A stretch of 64,000 nucleotides of DNA from Anisakis pegreffii (taxonomy: Eukaryota; Nematoda; Chromadorea; Rhabditida; Anisakidae). The notes under the pieces are model-generated. The model did no database searches. It was given only the letters and a program-made list of their open reading frames with translations, and was not told where the DNA came from. Where the stretch lies: assembly GCA_035041965.1 (NCBI GenBank), contig JAPYMA010000147.1, positions 144,969 to 208,968 on the forward strand. Reading direction: 5' to 3'. Below, in pieces: positions 37,041 through 49,900 of the stretch (within the stretch, counting starts at the first letter, position 1; each line of letters starts with the position of its first letter). The position numbers and the translations under genes were made by a program.

Positions 37041-39505
37041 TTATGTGTGCGACCAGATTGCATTCGTTGTTTTCGGTACAGCTCGTGCCGTAGCAGTGAC
37101 CATCGATGACATTGCAACAATGTTTCCCCTCTTCGAGCACTTAAAAAGCCTTCTGACTGCATTGCCGATGTCCTGTTGACGCCAATAGAGGATTGAGATA
37201 TTCGGAATGGAATTCAGATTAATAGCAATCACCGTGAACTGATTAATCTGTCCACTCAATGCGGATTTTGTGTTTCTGGATAAATAGAATACATAAACCG
37301 GAATCACGTATAGAACAAACGTGAATATGCATGAAATTGCCATTGTGGCTGTAAGCTGAGCTTGTCGTCGATGAAATCTTCGCAGCACATTGCCGGCATC
37401 ACTCTGCAAATTCCATCGTATTGGTATGAGATGAGCTATTCCGATCATAATCACCAGTTGTTTTTTTTCAGTTGACTAAATTGCAGTCAGTCATCAATGC
37501 AATAGCGATCAATCTATTGCTTGAAGCAGTTATCAAACACGAAACACAATCGCACACACAAAGTATTCACCATGTCGGCAATACGTTTTCGGTATCTTCG
37601 TGTCAAAAGAAACGCAGTCAAATAGAGCAGAATCGATAAGAGCGCTGCACTCATCCGTATGAAACCAAATATTCGATCATATACCGGAAGCATGCTTTCA
37701 GTCGTCCTGGAAAGTTCACAACTTGAACATGAGCAATTCCAGTTGATCACATCCTAGTATATCAGACGTTAGGTGACATTTTCTGAATAATTTGTAATTT
37801 CTGCGATAAACTTCAATGAGAGTTCGGGTGAACGAAGAACTTCACGACACCACAACAAGTTACAGTAATACCAGAAAAATCCTCACACCATTATGAAATT
37901 AAACCTAACCAGCATAAAGGAGAAAAATTATTTGCCGTATCTTGAAAGGATGCCGTCCAGCTGAGCGCAATAAGGATGAATATTACGATATTACCAATGG
38001 CAATCTGCAATTGGCGAAAACATGTCAAAATCATTTCAATAACCATATTCGTTAGAAAATTGATGTATGCTTGGTCCAGTCAAAAGCTTTAAACAGAACT
38101 ACTTCTTAGTAGCCGAGAAAGCCGAAAACGAAGTTTCACTTTGTTATATGCTCAATTGGTCAGAGTTCCTGAAATTCGTTGTCATGATTGCCCTCAGTTT
38201 GCATGACTGACGTTCATGAAAGTCAAACGCTTTGATGGAATATAATCGAATCGTACCAAAATACCAGTTCCTTTCAAATTCTCTCTCGTCTAGAATCAGC
38301 AACATGAATATGCGAATTATAGCCCGTGTTATTGGTTGACAACGATTTTTTGTGGCTAGCAACAGCATTAATGATGATATTCATCGCAATGCTCATCACA
38401 AGCGCCATTGATTAGGATATTATTACGAGAATAATAACGAAAGTGTAACAATGCCTTCTTGATTATGCACACGATTTTCGTGAAAGAATCACAACGATTT
38501 TACGAAACAACAATAAGAATCATGAACATCCAAAATCAACTGTTTTTGACCCCAATGGCGCATATGCTTTACTACCTTATAATTTATGCTCATACTTTTC
38601 ATACTAATTTCAATCTGAGAATATCTTGCATTGAATAAAAGATTTCCTATCCAATAAGAATTCAAACTGACATTAGCGATTTGAAAGGTTGTTGATTTTT
38701 TGCAATAAATTATCGGAAACATAATTAGGAGCAGTCGTTCGATGCTGATCATCAACTCAGATGCTGCAGTCATTGGCTGTGCCCTATAAGCAGTCAAAAA
38801 TTAGTGTTTCCAACACAAACTTAAAGTGATGAATAGTCAATGAAAAATTTTTTGAATCATTCTGGGCGTGAACGCTATTCACTAAAGAGGCATTTTATAA
38901 ATAATCAAATCATTCACCAGATCATCAAAATGTTCCAAGGCATCATTGCGCAGTGACCACGAGTTTGAAGCTGATCCGGATCAATCTTCGATAGCTGCGT
39001 GATGCGCATTAGACCGGCAATAAATGCGGCTAGTGCATAAACAGCTGCAGCAAATATCTAAAAATTTGGTTCTTCATCTGAGCATTGATTCTTTGAATAG
39101 TTTTAAAGATGGTCTTCTGAATATACAGCTAGAGGTCCTTAAAGAATGAACAGCGAGAGGCCTTTCGCAATATACATCGACAAATCCAGCGATGTGGCAG
39201 CAGAAAAGTTTTTCATTTCTAAAGCAGATTGGTCGAACAGAGCAAAAAGGAGTGCTATGAAAATAAGTGGAACCCAGTCATATAATATGCCCTTCTGCAT
39301 TTCATCCAAAAAAATGGCTCAAATGTTTTGGAGATGGACAAGTACCTAATGCGAATCATTTCAGCGATGAACTTACCTGCAAAATGATGATGCAATAACG
39401 AGAGATCAACTCACGATGACGGCACAGAGCCAATAGCACGATCAGATCCAAAAAGAAAACTACTGTGCCTTCTACAATATAGGCGACGAAGAACCATGAG
39501 AACAT
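37041..39505 (-). CDS. nematode 7TM chemoreceptor, SRSX-like
   Basis: Six exons were recognised: 39505-39377, 39057-38918, 38783-38672, 38004-37910, 37753-37571 and 37403-37041, about 340 residues. Exons 1-4 and 5-6 join in phase. Exon 4 ends in phase 2 (TGC TG|GTTAGG) while exon 5 needs phase 0, so a micro-exon or an unusual donor is missing between 37910 and 37753. TM1 is in exon 1 (YIVEGTVVFFLDLIVLLAL), TM2 in exon 2, and the conserved pre-TM3 cysteine in RGHCAMM. TM3 ends SIERLLLIMFPIIY, the DRY-like box of this class. TM4 spans exons 3-4, extracellular loop 2 has NCSCSSC, and TM5-TM7 end with ISILYWRQQD and a basic tail. It probably works in sensory neurons. SRSX is my best guess; SRBC is an alternative. 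Confidence 0.75.
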
Positions 39506-40789
39506 TTTGAATAATTTGATAAGTCCGTTATGAGACTGGAATCTGCTCTAATTGCTTATGTTGCTCTGATATATATTCGTGAGCTTCCCACAATACTCTC
39601 ACCAACAAAAATCCATCAAATTATCATGATTACCAGCAAAAAATGATCTGAAAGCTTCAAACTAGTGAGCAGCTATTCAAGTGCTCGCAACAAGTAACGA
39701 ATACGGTACCATCGGAATTACTGTTGTTGTAGTTGTTCAAGAGGAGGTTCAGGCTACCTAGAATTGATGAAAAGTGAACGTTTACTGATATTGCTGCTAT
39801 TACGGTGAGCGATGCTGCATTGAGGTTCAAACAATAGTGTAGCGATTGAATAGTTTCGAAATATTAGAAACAACTCATTTCATCACCTCAATACGAGTTG
39901 ATTATGAATGAACAAGTGTGCATATCCATTAGGGATGCGCCAGTGCAATGCAGCTAGCTCACACCAGCGAATGTACATATAATTAACTGCATTCAGCTTA
40001 GATGTGATCAGTCGAGCATCTCAAATCTGACAATTCAACACTTGTTTGTAATTGTTGCTCATGCCAGAGCAAAGCACTGTGTCGTTCTGGGAATGTGTGA
40101 TGTTTCTTGACAAGCTATGAAAGGATCATGTGAAAACAGTCTCACGCGATTGGAAAATTGCCTTCGTTCGGAACAATACACAGAGGCGTTTCATGCTGTC
40201 ATTGCACTCGGTGCTGTGAACTGCTTATTTTTAATGATTAATGAAATGCACAACACCTAAACGGATGGGCAAATTGGTCTGCTTTCGAGAGGAAGATCAC
40301 TGGTCTAATTAAAAGCGCCAGAGGGCTCCACCTCAGATGACTACACAAGAGATCTTAACGAGTTTACTTGGGAACGGATACTAGAAAATGATTCGATTGA
40401 TGAAATCTTCCTGGATAAATGAGAATCAAATTTACTTTAGCTCTGTTGATGTGACCAGGGCTTCAGTGGTCTGTACTATATCATTTATATAGCACATGTA
40501 GTACAGACGCTCTGTACTACATGTACTAAATTAATGATGGTTCATTACTGTCTTCAGTGGTTCATTACTATTATTCAAACGAAGAGAAATTTTCTGCTGT
40601 TGACCGATTGCACTTCATAAAACAAGTTTTATTCGAACAAGACAAAATCCTTACTGATCGAACATTGCACTCAAATCAGTCATAATTCTGTATGAGTGAT
40701 ACAACGGGAAGAGTATATAAAACGATGAAATAATGCACGCAAAGAAGTGACAAATTCGGATCAGGCATTGCTTCTTGCCTCGTTTCATT
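39506..40789. other. intergenic, with a 14-bp palindrome
   Basis: No exon seen. It holds the receptor's upstream region and, at 40494-40524, ACATGTAGTACAGA and its complement around CGC. Confidence 0.5.
40494..40524. repeat. perfect 14-bp inverted repeat
   Basis: Arms 40494-40507 and 40511-40524 around the loop CGC. A related CTGTACTA stretch lies just upstream at 40471. It could be a foldback or a 3' processing hairpin; no function is shown. Confidence 0.7.
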
Positions 40790-41635
40790 TCAGTGATTGA
40801 CGAATGGATTTCCATGACCCCTGTAGAAACCACCGCCATTGGACGATGACGAAACGGCTGAAGAGGCTCGCGGTGAAGCAATGTCTTCGGTCTGCATCAA
40901 GCCAGAGCTTCTAGCGAACATTCCCCTTCCGTACATTGCTCTGCCACCGTACATGCCTGAACCCCAGCCGTACCGACCGCCATATCCGCCATATCCACCG
41001 TACCCACCGTATCCACCATAAGGATTGTATAAGCCGTATATACCGCTATAACCGCTATAGTATGGGCTGTTCATGAAGCCGGCTGAAAACAATGAGGCGT
41101 AACTTCATAAGTTCACAATCACCGAAACGAAACTTATCAAACCTATTGATATATGTTAAGCAAATGTTCATTGCAAGGAAGTTTATGTCATATTTTGCTC
41201 TTTTCAAAGGAATCTCATATTATGATACGTGGTTGATCGACGAACATTTTGAGTTTAGTTTGTGGATGCGGAAACAAAAAAAGTAATATTGCCAGGTACT
41301 GCTAGCAATATACAATATCATAATATTATATATTTATCATAATATTTATTAATACATCATAGTAGTTATTGCTAGGTACTGCTCTTCAAGTGTAAGCTGC
41401 TGAATTTGGTGGAATTGATCTTTGAGCGTCACCTTGATCATAGACGCTGATCTGACCTCACCACATTCCCACTCCAAAAAATTACTGGCTCACCTCCTCC
41501 ATCGGCTACCTGTGGATATGTGTCCCATCGATTGCCAAAACCCATATACGGCATATCATTGGTAAGCTCTTTCAGACCGGCTAAGCCACCCGCAGCATTG
41601 CATTCATTCACACTCAACATCGTCAGCAAACACAT
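40790..41635 (-). CDS. secreted Gly/Tyr-rich protein
   Basis: Two exons, 41635-41494 and 41082-40790, join in phase 1 (GGAG|GTGAGC donor, GTTTTCAG acceptor) to give 144 residues. The N-terminus (MCLLTMLSVNECNA) looks like a short or incomplete signal peptide; an acceptor at TTTGATCAG just upstream suggests another exon may add to it. The middle is a GGY repeat (YGGYGGYGGYGG), flanked by Tyr/Pro/Ser-rich sequence and a Ser-rich tail ending GNPFVNH. Such proteins in nematodes are usually extracellular and structural, or grouped with the Gly-rich secreted peptides; which applies here is not shown. It shares strand and composition with the ShK-domain gene at 47-50.8 kb. Confidence 0.72.
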
Positions 41636-44600
41636 CAAAGATCCTGATCAAAGCAGACACAGTTGAACGAGAAAAATCAGCGCTAATGTTTTGATAGGAA
41701 TGGAACCTGTCTCCGATCGACCTCGTGAGTAGACAATCTGCCTCTTATTTAGAAGTTTTTGAATTCGAATCTTAACTCATTCCTTCGAACCACTCTCGCA
41801 AATCTTTCAACTTTCGGCTATTCCACGCTCCATTCATGTTGTTTTGAATGTTCACAATGAGAGGTCAATGTTGAAAGTTGGTTGCATGCGGTTTTATGAC
41901 AAAGTACGTGTCGATAATGTCAAAAAATGAACAAATAAATTTGTCAACAGACTTTTCAACCTTTCAAAGCGAATCCTTATCAGATGCAAGCTTCTCATTG
42001 GAGGAGAATGTTTAACTGAATCAAGTGTAAGAATGTTGGGTTAAACAAAGAATCAAGAAGAAGAAAGAAAGCAAGAAGTTCGTCAACAAACCTCTCGTGA
42101 TGGCGTTCATGATGAATAACTCGATTGGAGTGACTGTCTGCAGGAAACGATTATACTTTATCAATCAAAACTGAAGACGTTTCACTCTTGTTGTTCCAAT
42201 TCAGCTAATTTATTTGAGTGTCACACCGACAACGATTCGAATTGTTATGTTTTTGTGTTTATTTTGGTATGACGTCGGTGATGATTTTTATACCTGATCA
42301 GTTGAATTCAGGTTTTCAAATCTTAACAAGACATTCATCGAATCTCACTCACTTTCGTTGCATTCATCGATCGTGGAGAAAACTACATGAAAACGCGTTA
42401 ATTGCATCACCATTCATTCGTTCATTTCTTTGTTATGATTTATATCGAACGTCAACGAAATGTTTATTTCCCTCAGAGGAACGAGTAGATTGATGATACT
42501 CCTTCGTCGAATGATGCTTCTTTTTGTGCATCACTTAGGAATTAATGCCGCAGAGAAACAGATAAAGCAGCAAACAGATAAGAGGAAACGCATGATTTTT
42601 TGTGACTCATGTTGCGAAAGTTTCGGCAGGAAGACGAACTGATGAATGAGGAGAGATGCGGTTGAAAAATCAGCGTGATGAACGCTGGAATACATTGCAT
42701 TAATCTAAGGAAAAACTTGAACTCATTTATGGCTCATTCAATTTCACGGATAATGAACGCAGAAACTGCGGTTCGTTGAACCTTCCATCCGAAACACTTT
42801 CCTCGCACTTTACTGCACATTTACAAAAAAAAGAGACAGAATTATTCCCTCATATTTGTGATACGGCAAACAAAATCAATTTATACAGTTGATTGAATTA
42901 GCCTGCGATAAATTTATTCCATCGCTGCGGTCGATTCACATTACCTTTCTGGGCCTAGCTTAGTTCTTCCCTCAATATTGAGAGCTTTGGCCTCCGTGAT
43001 AAGAAATTTGCTAATTTTATCAGCTCCTACACTGGCAGCTCACACCAACACACATCCCGAAAATTCGGAAACCAAAATTAAAGGAAGCGTTGTTTGAGAC
43101 TGAGAAAAACGTGATACTGGCGATGTTCAGAGCAAATGTGAACAATTGTAGTAGGTGTGGATGCTTTTATGACTTTCGACTTGTTGATGCGTTGAGAATG
43201 AGGACGACATTTTTTAGAGATTAAAAATTTGAGACGCTGAAAGACGAATTGAAAGAATTGCCGAAAATTTTCACCATAATGTAATCTTTTGATGATTTGT
43301 TATGAACTCGTTAGATCAAATTTGAAATATCTCAATTGAGCAATTCCATTGCTGAAATATTCCAATTTCTGTTGATCGTCACTGAACAAACTCGTCAACA
43401 AATACTGCCGAGAGATGACTCATCTAATTTGTTTGTTATTTGCTACCGTATCTTCACATGCATATGCACTGCACTGGAACTGCACAGAAATCTTCCACAT
43501 TCCACCTTCCTGCTTATATTAAAACTCACTCGGAATAACAACGAGAATTGTATCTCACGGCAGTGGAATTGGCTTGAATTCTTGAAACGAACACAATGAC
43601 TCACTGCATCTCGGAGACGGAAAGCGTTTCCGAATTTTCGCACTTAACGAAATTGTATCATAAAACATGAATGTGGGAGCTTCTCGCGGGTGATATAATA
43701 ACTAGTAAACACTACAATACTCGATGTCATAGCAATCTCACGTAATACAATTTTTTTTCAACACTACAATACAATTTCATATTTGCTAATCACTAGGGAT
43801 TGGTTCAGTTGAACTACATCGGTATCACGCAAATGAACGCGGAATTTCAGGGTGAATATGTTATTGCGATAAAAATTATAATGGACATCGCCAACATCTG
43901 AGAGATTTTAGAGATTGCAGGCCACCATGAGAAGAAGGGCAAGGAAATGTTGCTACTGTCAACAGGATGAAGGAGTGTTGACAGTACCCCAAAGATGACG
44001 ATAGAAGTGAGTAACTTGGAGATGTGATCGTCTTTTGTGACTATAGCAAATCGAATGTGACATTTCAGGGGAACTTATTTGAATTATTTGAAGAGTGCAT
44101 GATAATTAGGATCGAGAAGAAGGGCAAGAGTGTATAATCAAATGCATAAATTATTCTTTGCTGACATTCTCTTTTGATGACATTTCGTTTAATTGATGAT
44201 GCACGCAATTCTTCCCTCTAATTGTAAGATGCATAATTGCACACATACGCAATCGAAAATCGTCAACCAGTTTTTATGTTTTTTGTAAATGTCTCACTCT
44301 TCAAGAATTCAGCACAATTAAGGCGATAACCTCCAAACGGCCTGGACCGATTACGTTGAGAATCATTTCAAAACACATCTTCCAGATGAGTTACCCCAAA
44401 AACCTGTGTTTGCCCGCAACCTCAAGAATATATCTTATTAGTATTAAATGACATCAGAGCATTTTTGCATCATGAGAAACTAGTCGTGTAGCTGTGGAAC
44501 ACGGAAACAACGTTTTTGTATGCGAATGCGGTAAAGAGGGACTCATGGCAAAAGTTTCACTAATTGTAAATATTGCTATTATTTGAACTTGGAGTTGGTG

Positions 44601-44915
44601 GGACTCGTCTGTGGATTGTATGATTTTTGATCGAAAGGGCTCACTTCAAACAATTTTCAGCCGAACCATTGACTGACTGTCTCCTGAATGAAAATCATCA
44701 AGACTTAAGTCTGCTATGACTTGGCTTCATATTGAACCAGGCATAATCATAACAAATTAAGGCCTTCATTTTGGTCATGTTATAGATTGATTGCATTCGG
44801 TCCATTTTGAAAGCTTTTATTGCATTCACGGCAATACAACAGACCAAAAAAAACAATATTTCCAAAGCGGACTGCTATATCAGTGAGTTTCTGCAATCAA
44901 TTCCATGGCACAAAA
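41636..44915. other. no recognised gene
   Basis: Frames at 42218-42642 and 43336-43599 (plus) lack motifs and splice support. A first exon for the Gly/Tyr-rich gene could lie in the first few hundred bases. Otherwise I see nothing. Confidence 0.4.
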
Positions 44916-45261
44916 TCATCTCCTAAAATAAAATGAACGTTCTTCTCCTGGCGAATCATTCATGACTGAATAATAGAGAGGCCAGTCTGTTGAATCGGAC
45001 CACTGTCGTGTTTGGTCGATAGCATTCAATGCGAGCGGACCTTTCAGCATTGATAATATGTCAACCAGCTGGGCAGATTCTGGCTCCTTCACTGTCGTAC
45101 CTGAAGGTGAAATGTGCTTGAAGTTCGAGTTTTTGAAGGGCTGCAAATTTTATTCGACTAAGAAACTTCACTCAACAATATCAGTTCATTAAGCACTCAC
45201 TCGTTACCGAATGGCAGAGCATTGATGAAACGATCAAAATGCTCTTAAACGACATGGCCAT
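44916..45261 (-). CDS. candidate secreted peptide or small secreted protein
   Basis: Two exons, 45261-45201 and 45100-44916, join in phase 1 (ACGA|GTGAGT donor, CACCTTCAG acceptor) across a 99-bp intron, giving 81 residues. Exon 1 is a signal peptide (MAMSFKSILIVSSMLCHS). The mature part of about 60 residues has no cysteine, begins TTVKEPESAQLVDIL, contains two Trp, and ends in the basic SFYFRR. No strong internal dibasic site exists except that terminal RR. I recognise no family. The frame is closed by stops in the alternative acceptor choice (AAATTTGCAG), which supports this model. Confidence 0.55.
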
Positions 45262-46980
45262 CGCAGGTAGGGTAAAGTGAACTGAAACATAAAGCGAATT
45301 AATCACACTGTGCACCAAGAAACGCAAATATGAGAACATCACATCCCTGATGAGTTGTAGGCATAGAATAAGCAATGCAACTTCTGCTCTAACTGCTTTT
45401 TCTAGATTTTTTGCAAATATCTGAGCACAGTCGAATATTCTGAATATACACTCTTGTTTATGTGCTCGATAAACCACATTTACGATCCGAAAAGCCGCGC
45501 AAATGCACCGAATTAAACAACGCTTATCGAATTTTGATCGATAATCTTGAAAGGCTGATAAAGATAGGTGAAGATGCGGCAATGAGCACATTAAACAAAA
45601 TTACAATGAGACACTGAAAGTGTTGATTGCAATTTATATGCTTGCAGTAGCATGAAAAAGAACAAAAGGCACTTGAATGCATATCCTTTTTCGTCATAAG
45701 AAACTCACTCTCGAGGAACAGCTGGGATCTGAACATTAGAAATGAACAATTGTTCCTACGCAACGATAGCTTTCGCACAAAAACTAATCGTTTCAGCTAA
45801 ATTCATCAAAAAATAATGGAATGCCTCCGTACCATCTCACTGTCAGGCACATAAGAAAGCATATTGTAGGTAGCTTCATTGAAGGAGCGTGCCATGAATC
45901 TTTCTTTAGTTGCAACCGATAACTTTCAGTGACCGACAAATTTCAATGCGATCCTTATTTTAGGATCGCGTTGAAATTTATCAAGCACGAATGAACTGAT
46001 TGAATCTTATATGTTACTGAGTTATCTCTTCGGAATGCCTCAGTCTTGCAAATTTTTTGCGACTCTTCGTTCATTCAGCGTTTTCGACATGATCAAAGTG
46101 CCTAAGTCTTCAACAAATGGAAAGGGAAAGGAAACCAGCAGAGAATCGGTTGAGTATTTTGTAAACGGATGAGGCTTCGGCTATTCGCAGCTTTTGCTTC
46201 GGACGGCAAACACAACCATTGCTATATTAATTCGGAACATTAAGATAAACTCACTTTTATAAGGGAACAAATAAAGTCAGTCGATGAACATATGAAAGAT
46301 TCATCATCATTGAGACTACGAAAGACTAATCAAGCATGAATGAGTCTTCAACCACACTAACTAGTAGAGTAGAACTGAAAATTTTTTGAGATATTTTCCA
46401 CTTAAACCTTGATTCTGAGTAGACTAAAAAAACTACTAGTTTGATCAAAGCCATCGCGTGACTGATATTTTTCTCTTTAATGAAAACATTCGGTTGTGTA
46501 ACTCTGTGAGAAAGTTTACTGGACAATGTTTGTGGAGCGAGTATGCACTTATTAATACTTCAGCATAAGGTTTTTTCAAATTGAATATTAACTAACTGTT
46601 TGCCATTTGGTAAACTCATCATATCGCATGACATTTTACCGACTCATTTGAAAGAGATCATAAGATTATGAACCTCATCAAAAAAAGTTAAGCTTCCATA
46701 ACAGAGAGGAAATGAGGAAGGCTCACTTTCTACTGATAACTTCAAAAAATAAAACTTCAAATACTTCGTTATTGGTGTCATACTACTGCTTGTAAATTCT
46801 TGACAGCACTGCAACAAGTCATTATCGAATATTTCGGCTAAAAATAAGGAAACGGCTCTTAGAAACTGTTTATTGTTTTTCATAGAGGCCAATATCGATT
46901 CATATCATTCATATTTCACATACACACAAAAAACGTACAATACGTATGATAATTCCAAAAACTAAATGAAATCTCATGTT
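45262..46980. other. no recognised gene; one hairpin
   Basis: Short minus-strand frames (45524-45778, 46326-46526, 46644-46892) show no motif. The hairpin at 45938-45979 is listed separately. Confidence 0.45.
45938..45979. repeat. 18-bp hairpin
   Basis: AAATTTCAATGCGATCCT (45938-45955) pairs with 45962-45979 around a TATTTT loop; the single mismatch is a T-G wobble that RNA would tolerate. Confidence 0.65.
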
Positions 46981-49900
46981 TCATTCACTTTGTAAACCAG
47001 CGACACGACTCAGAACTTCTTCTCGTCTCGGGTGCCTCTTGGGCGTATCTGAAGATTTGATGGGCACTGCTTCCTTCTTCTCTTTTTGTGAATACGGATA
47101 GATTCCTGATCGCCTTACACCGATTGGGTTCAAAAGATTCCCGCCATACAACCCATATCCGGCATTTTGAGCGTACATACCCAAGTTGGTGCCCAATCCA
47201 AGACCAATGTTTGATAAACCGCCATAATTTGGATTCATTGCAGTTCCCATACCGTATCCGCCACCATAGCCATTTCCGTGACTGTTATCGAGGGCGTCCA
47301 TAAGCCCCACTCCGTAACCGTTCAAACCAACACCTAAACCAGCATTCAAACCTAACTGAGAGCCAAAGCCATAGTTAGAGCCGAGTCCGTGCGGTCGGTA
47401 GAGTGAATTTATTCCATACGGATGACCCATCAAGCCCTCTGTTTGATATCCTGAACTATATGACTTGATGTTCGTATGAATGCAACTAAACTCCTTCACT
47501 GATTGGTCCACGGTGATGAGGATACAAGAAATTTAAAATATTTCAACTCCAAATTTTGATAATACATCAACTTAAACGTTTCACCAGAAATCGTTGTGAA
47601 AATCACATTCTATTTTTTTTTGTCTGATTCCAGATGCAATTTTGTGATGACCAATTTCGGGCACTAAGCGGACAAGCTCAAAGTAGATAGCAATGAATAC
47701 GTCCCACAAGTACTAAGAAAAATGTACGCTTGATTTTGAGTAAATTTTGGAATCAGGGCCTCTTGCGAATGCAACGAATCATTCAACAAACCTGCACCGG
47801 CGTTGTTTAAAAGTGGATTCAGAAGCGCATCACTGCTAAGGCCCGAACCCATTCCGTAAAGATCGTAACCAGAACCGACACCATAACCGGATGACAAACT
47901 TCCATAATTGCCGAATGTACCAGGTAAGCAACCGGTTCCACACGACTGTGGACAAACACGACGAATGTACTCAGCACCACTTGCACACTGACCAGTACTT
48001 GCCCAAATTGCGCACTGTGTACTTTGGTCCTGGCAGCTGTTGAATGCCGTCGGAAGTAATGAAGTTCCAATTGGGCTGCTTAATTTATGTCAATTTATTT
48101 CCTTGCTTTTGTTAGTGGAGCAATATGTTTACGAAAGGTGAGCAATTTCACCTCCCCACTGTAATAAAGGGAATATTGTGCTGATATCGTAAGGATATCG
48201 TCAATCGAGCGGAGGGTTTCTTTTGCAGAAATGTATTTCTCTAGCATAATGGTTCTCACGTTCGGGTGCTCCATTACCCCTTTTGGTGATCTGGCAGGCC
48301 TCTGTTACCCCCTCCCCTCTAATATAAGAACTTATCATTCCTACATATAACGTCAGGAACACACGGAAAGCCGGTCCAGAAATTTCTTAACGGTGTGAAA
48401 GAAATTAGTGTCTTAGATCGTTGTGTTGATCATTACTGCAATCGACTATGAAAAGCTATTGTCTGTGACATGCTCACTTCATACTGATTCAGATGGATTT
48501 TCATTCTTTTCGGATGTGTTGTATTCACTCTCATAGCTATTGCATGTGAATACCGTTCTCTTCATGAGTTTTTCGCATTCATTTCGTCTCATTTCACTTC
48601 ACAGTTCAAATCAATTTCTCATTCAGTAGCATATACTATTTACTGAATATGTTGACGAGTGTTGACAGCCGAAATCAACAATACAACAATCGAATATTAT
48701 TGCTTAACAACGTTCGAGAGTCAAATGAACAATTATAGAGTGTATTTGATAGAATGAGAATTTGACTATAACTGCTGAGTGAAATGAATGAGAAATTAGC
48801 AGAAGAGAACACTTCTGGTGATAGAAGGTATGAGAGCGATTGCAACACCTCGGAAAAGAATGAAAACCAAGTTAAAACGAATGAAAACCCTCTTACTAGG
48901 CCCGGACGAGCTACTAAGACTCACAATCAGAAAATAAGAAATCATAACGTAACATCCACTAATTTCCCGACCCACTCCATTACTCCTGGACACCTCCAAA
49001 TTACTCAAAATGAGTAATTTCACCCCTATGAGAACCACTGCTCTAGCATGATGTAATGCAGAACTCACAATCGGTCCCATAACACTGTCATTATTGGGAA
49101 AGACTTTTATCACGGTAAACTCTGAGCAAACAATATATTTCCTATTTCACCTACCATTTACCAAGATATATATGTTAGTAAGATTCATGAACTCTATCTA
49201 TCACAATGATGGATTCATTAATGCGTATCAGCAAAATATTGGTGAGTCTATTGCGCTTATAGCTGCGAACTGAAAATAAGTTAACTCTAAGGTATTAAAG
49301 TGACATTATCAAAGAATATTGGTGATTTCTACTTAGCTCAATAAACTTGCGCCCTCCATATGCAAATTGCTGATGTTTGCATTCCCTTGAAAGAAGAGTT
49401 TCAGAATCGATCTGAGGCAATGAACTCACCTCATTCCAGACATATATCCCGAATTGATTCCAAGAGATCCTAAAAGAAGATCTCAATTAAAATACTGATA
49501 ACTGTTCTCATACTATCAAAAGCATCTTATTATACTTATTCCGTCTGTTACAATACCAGCGTGCACAAAAAGCCTGCTGATATTCCCTCTCTCTGGTCCT
49601 AACTAATGCATGACACAACACAAAGTTCAGATTTCGTAACAGGTCTTCTGACATTATTCATGCTATCTATCAGCGCATTTTACGCCATCCTCTCACATGT
49701 TTACAATTTCGATTGCTTTCAGTTGGATCGTAATTTCATAGCACTCATACTTCTCCGTTGATATCTTACCATAGCCGTTGTAAAGTGCTGAACCTGTCAT
49801 CATATTGCACGATCCACTCCCCAACATTCCTCCACCGAACGGCCGACATGTCGATGCGCGATTACAACGTCCACAATTATGACCTATACGAATGAACACC

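Noticed and set aside
38144..38368. Minus-strand frame inside the SRSX-like gene
   Set aside because: Exon 3 joins exon 4 (38004) directly in phase 0 to complete TM4, so this frame is intronic.
47088..47303. Plus-strand frame of 71 codons
   Set aside because: Antisense shadow of the Gly-rich last exon of the ShK-domain gene.
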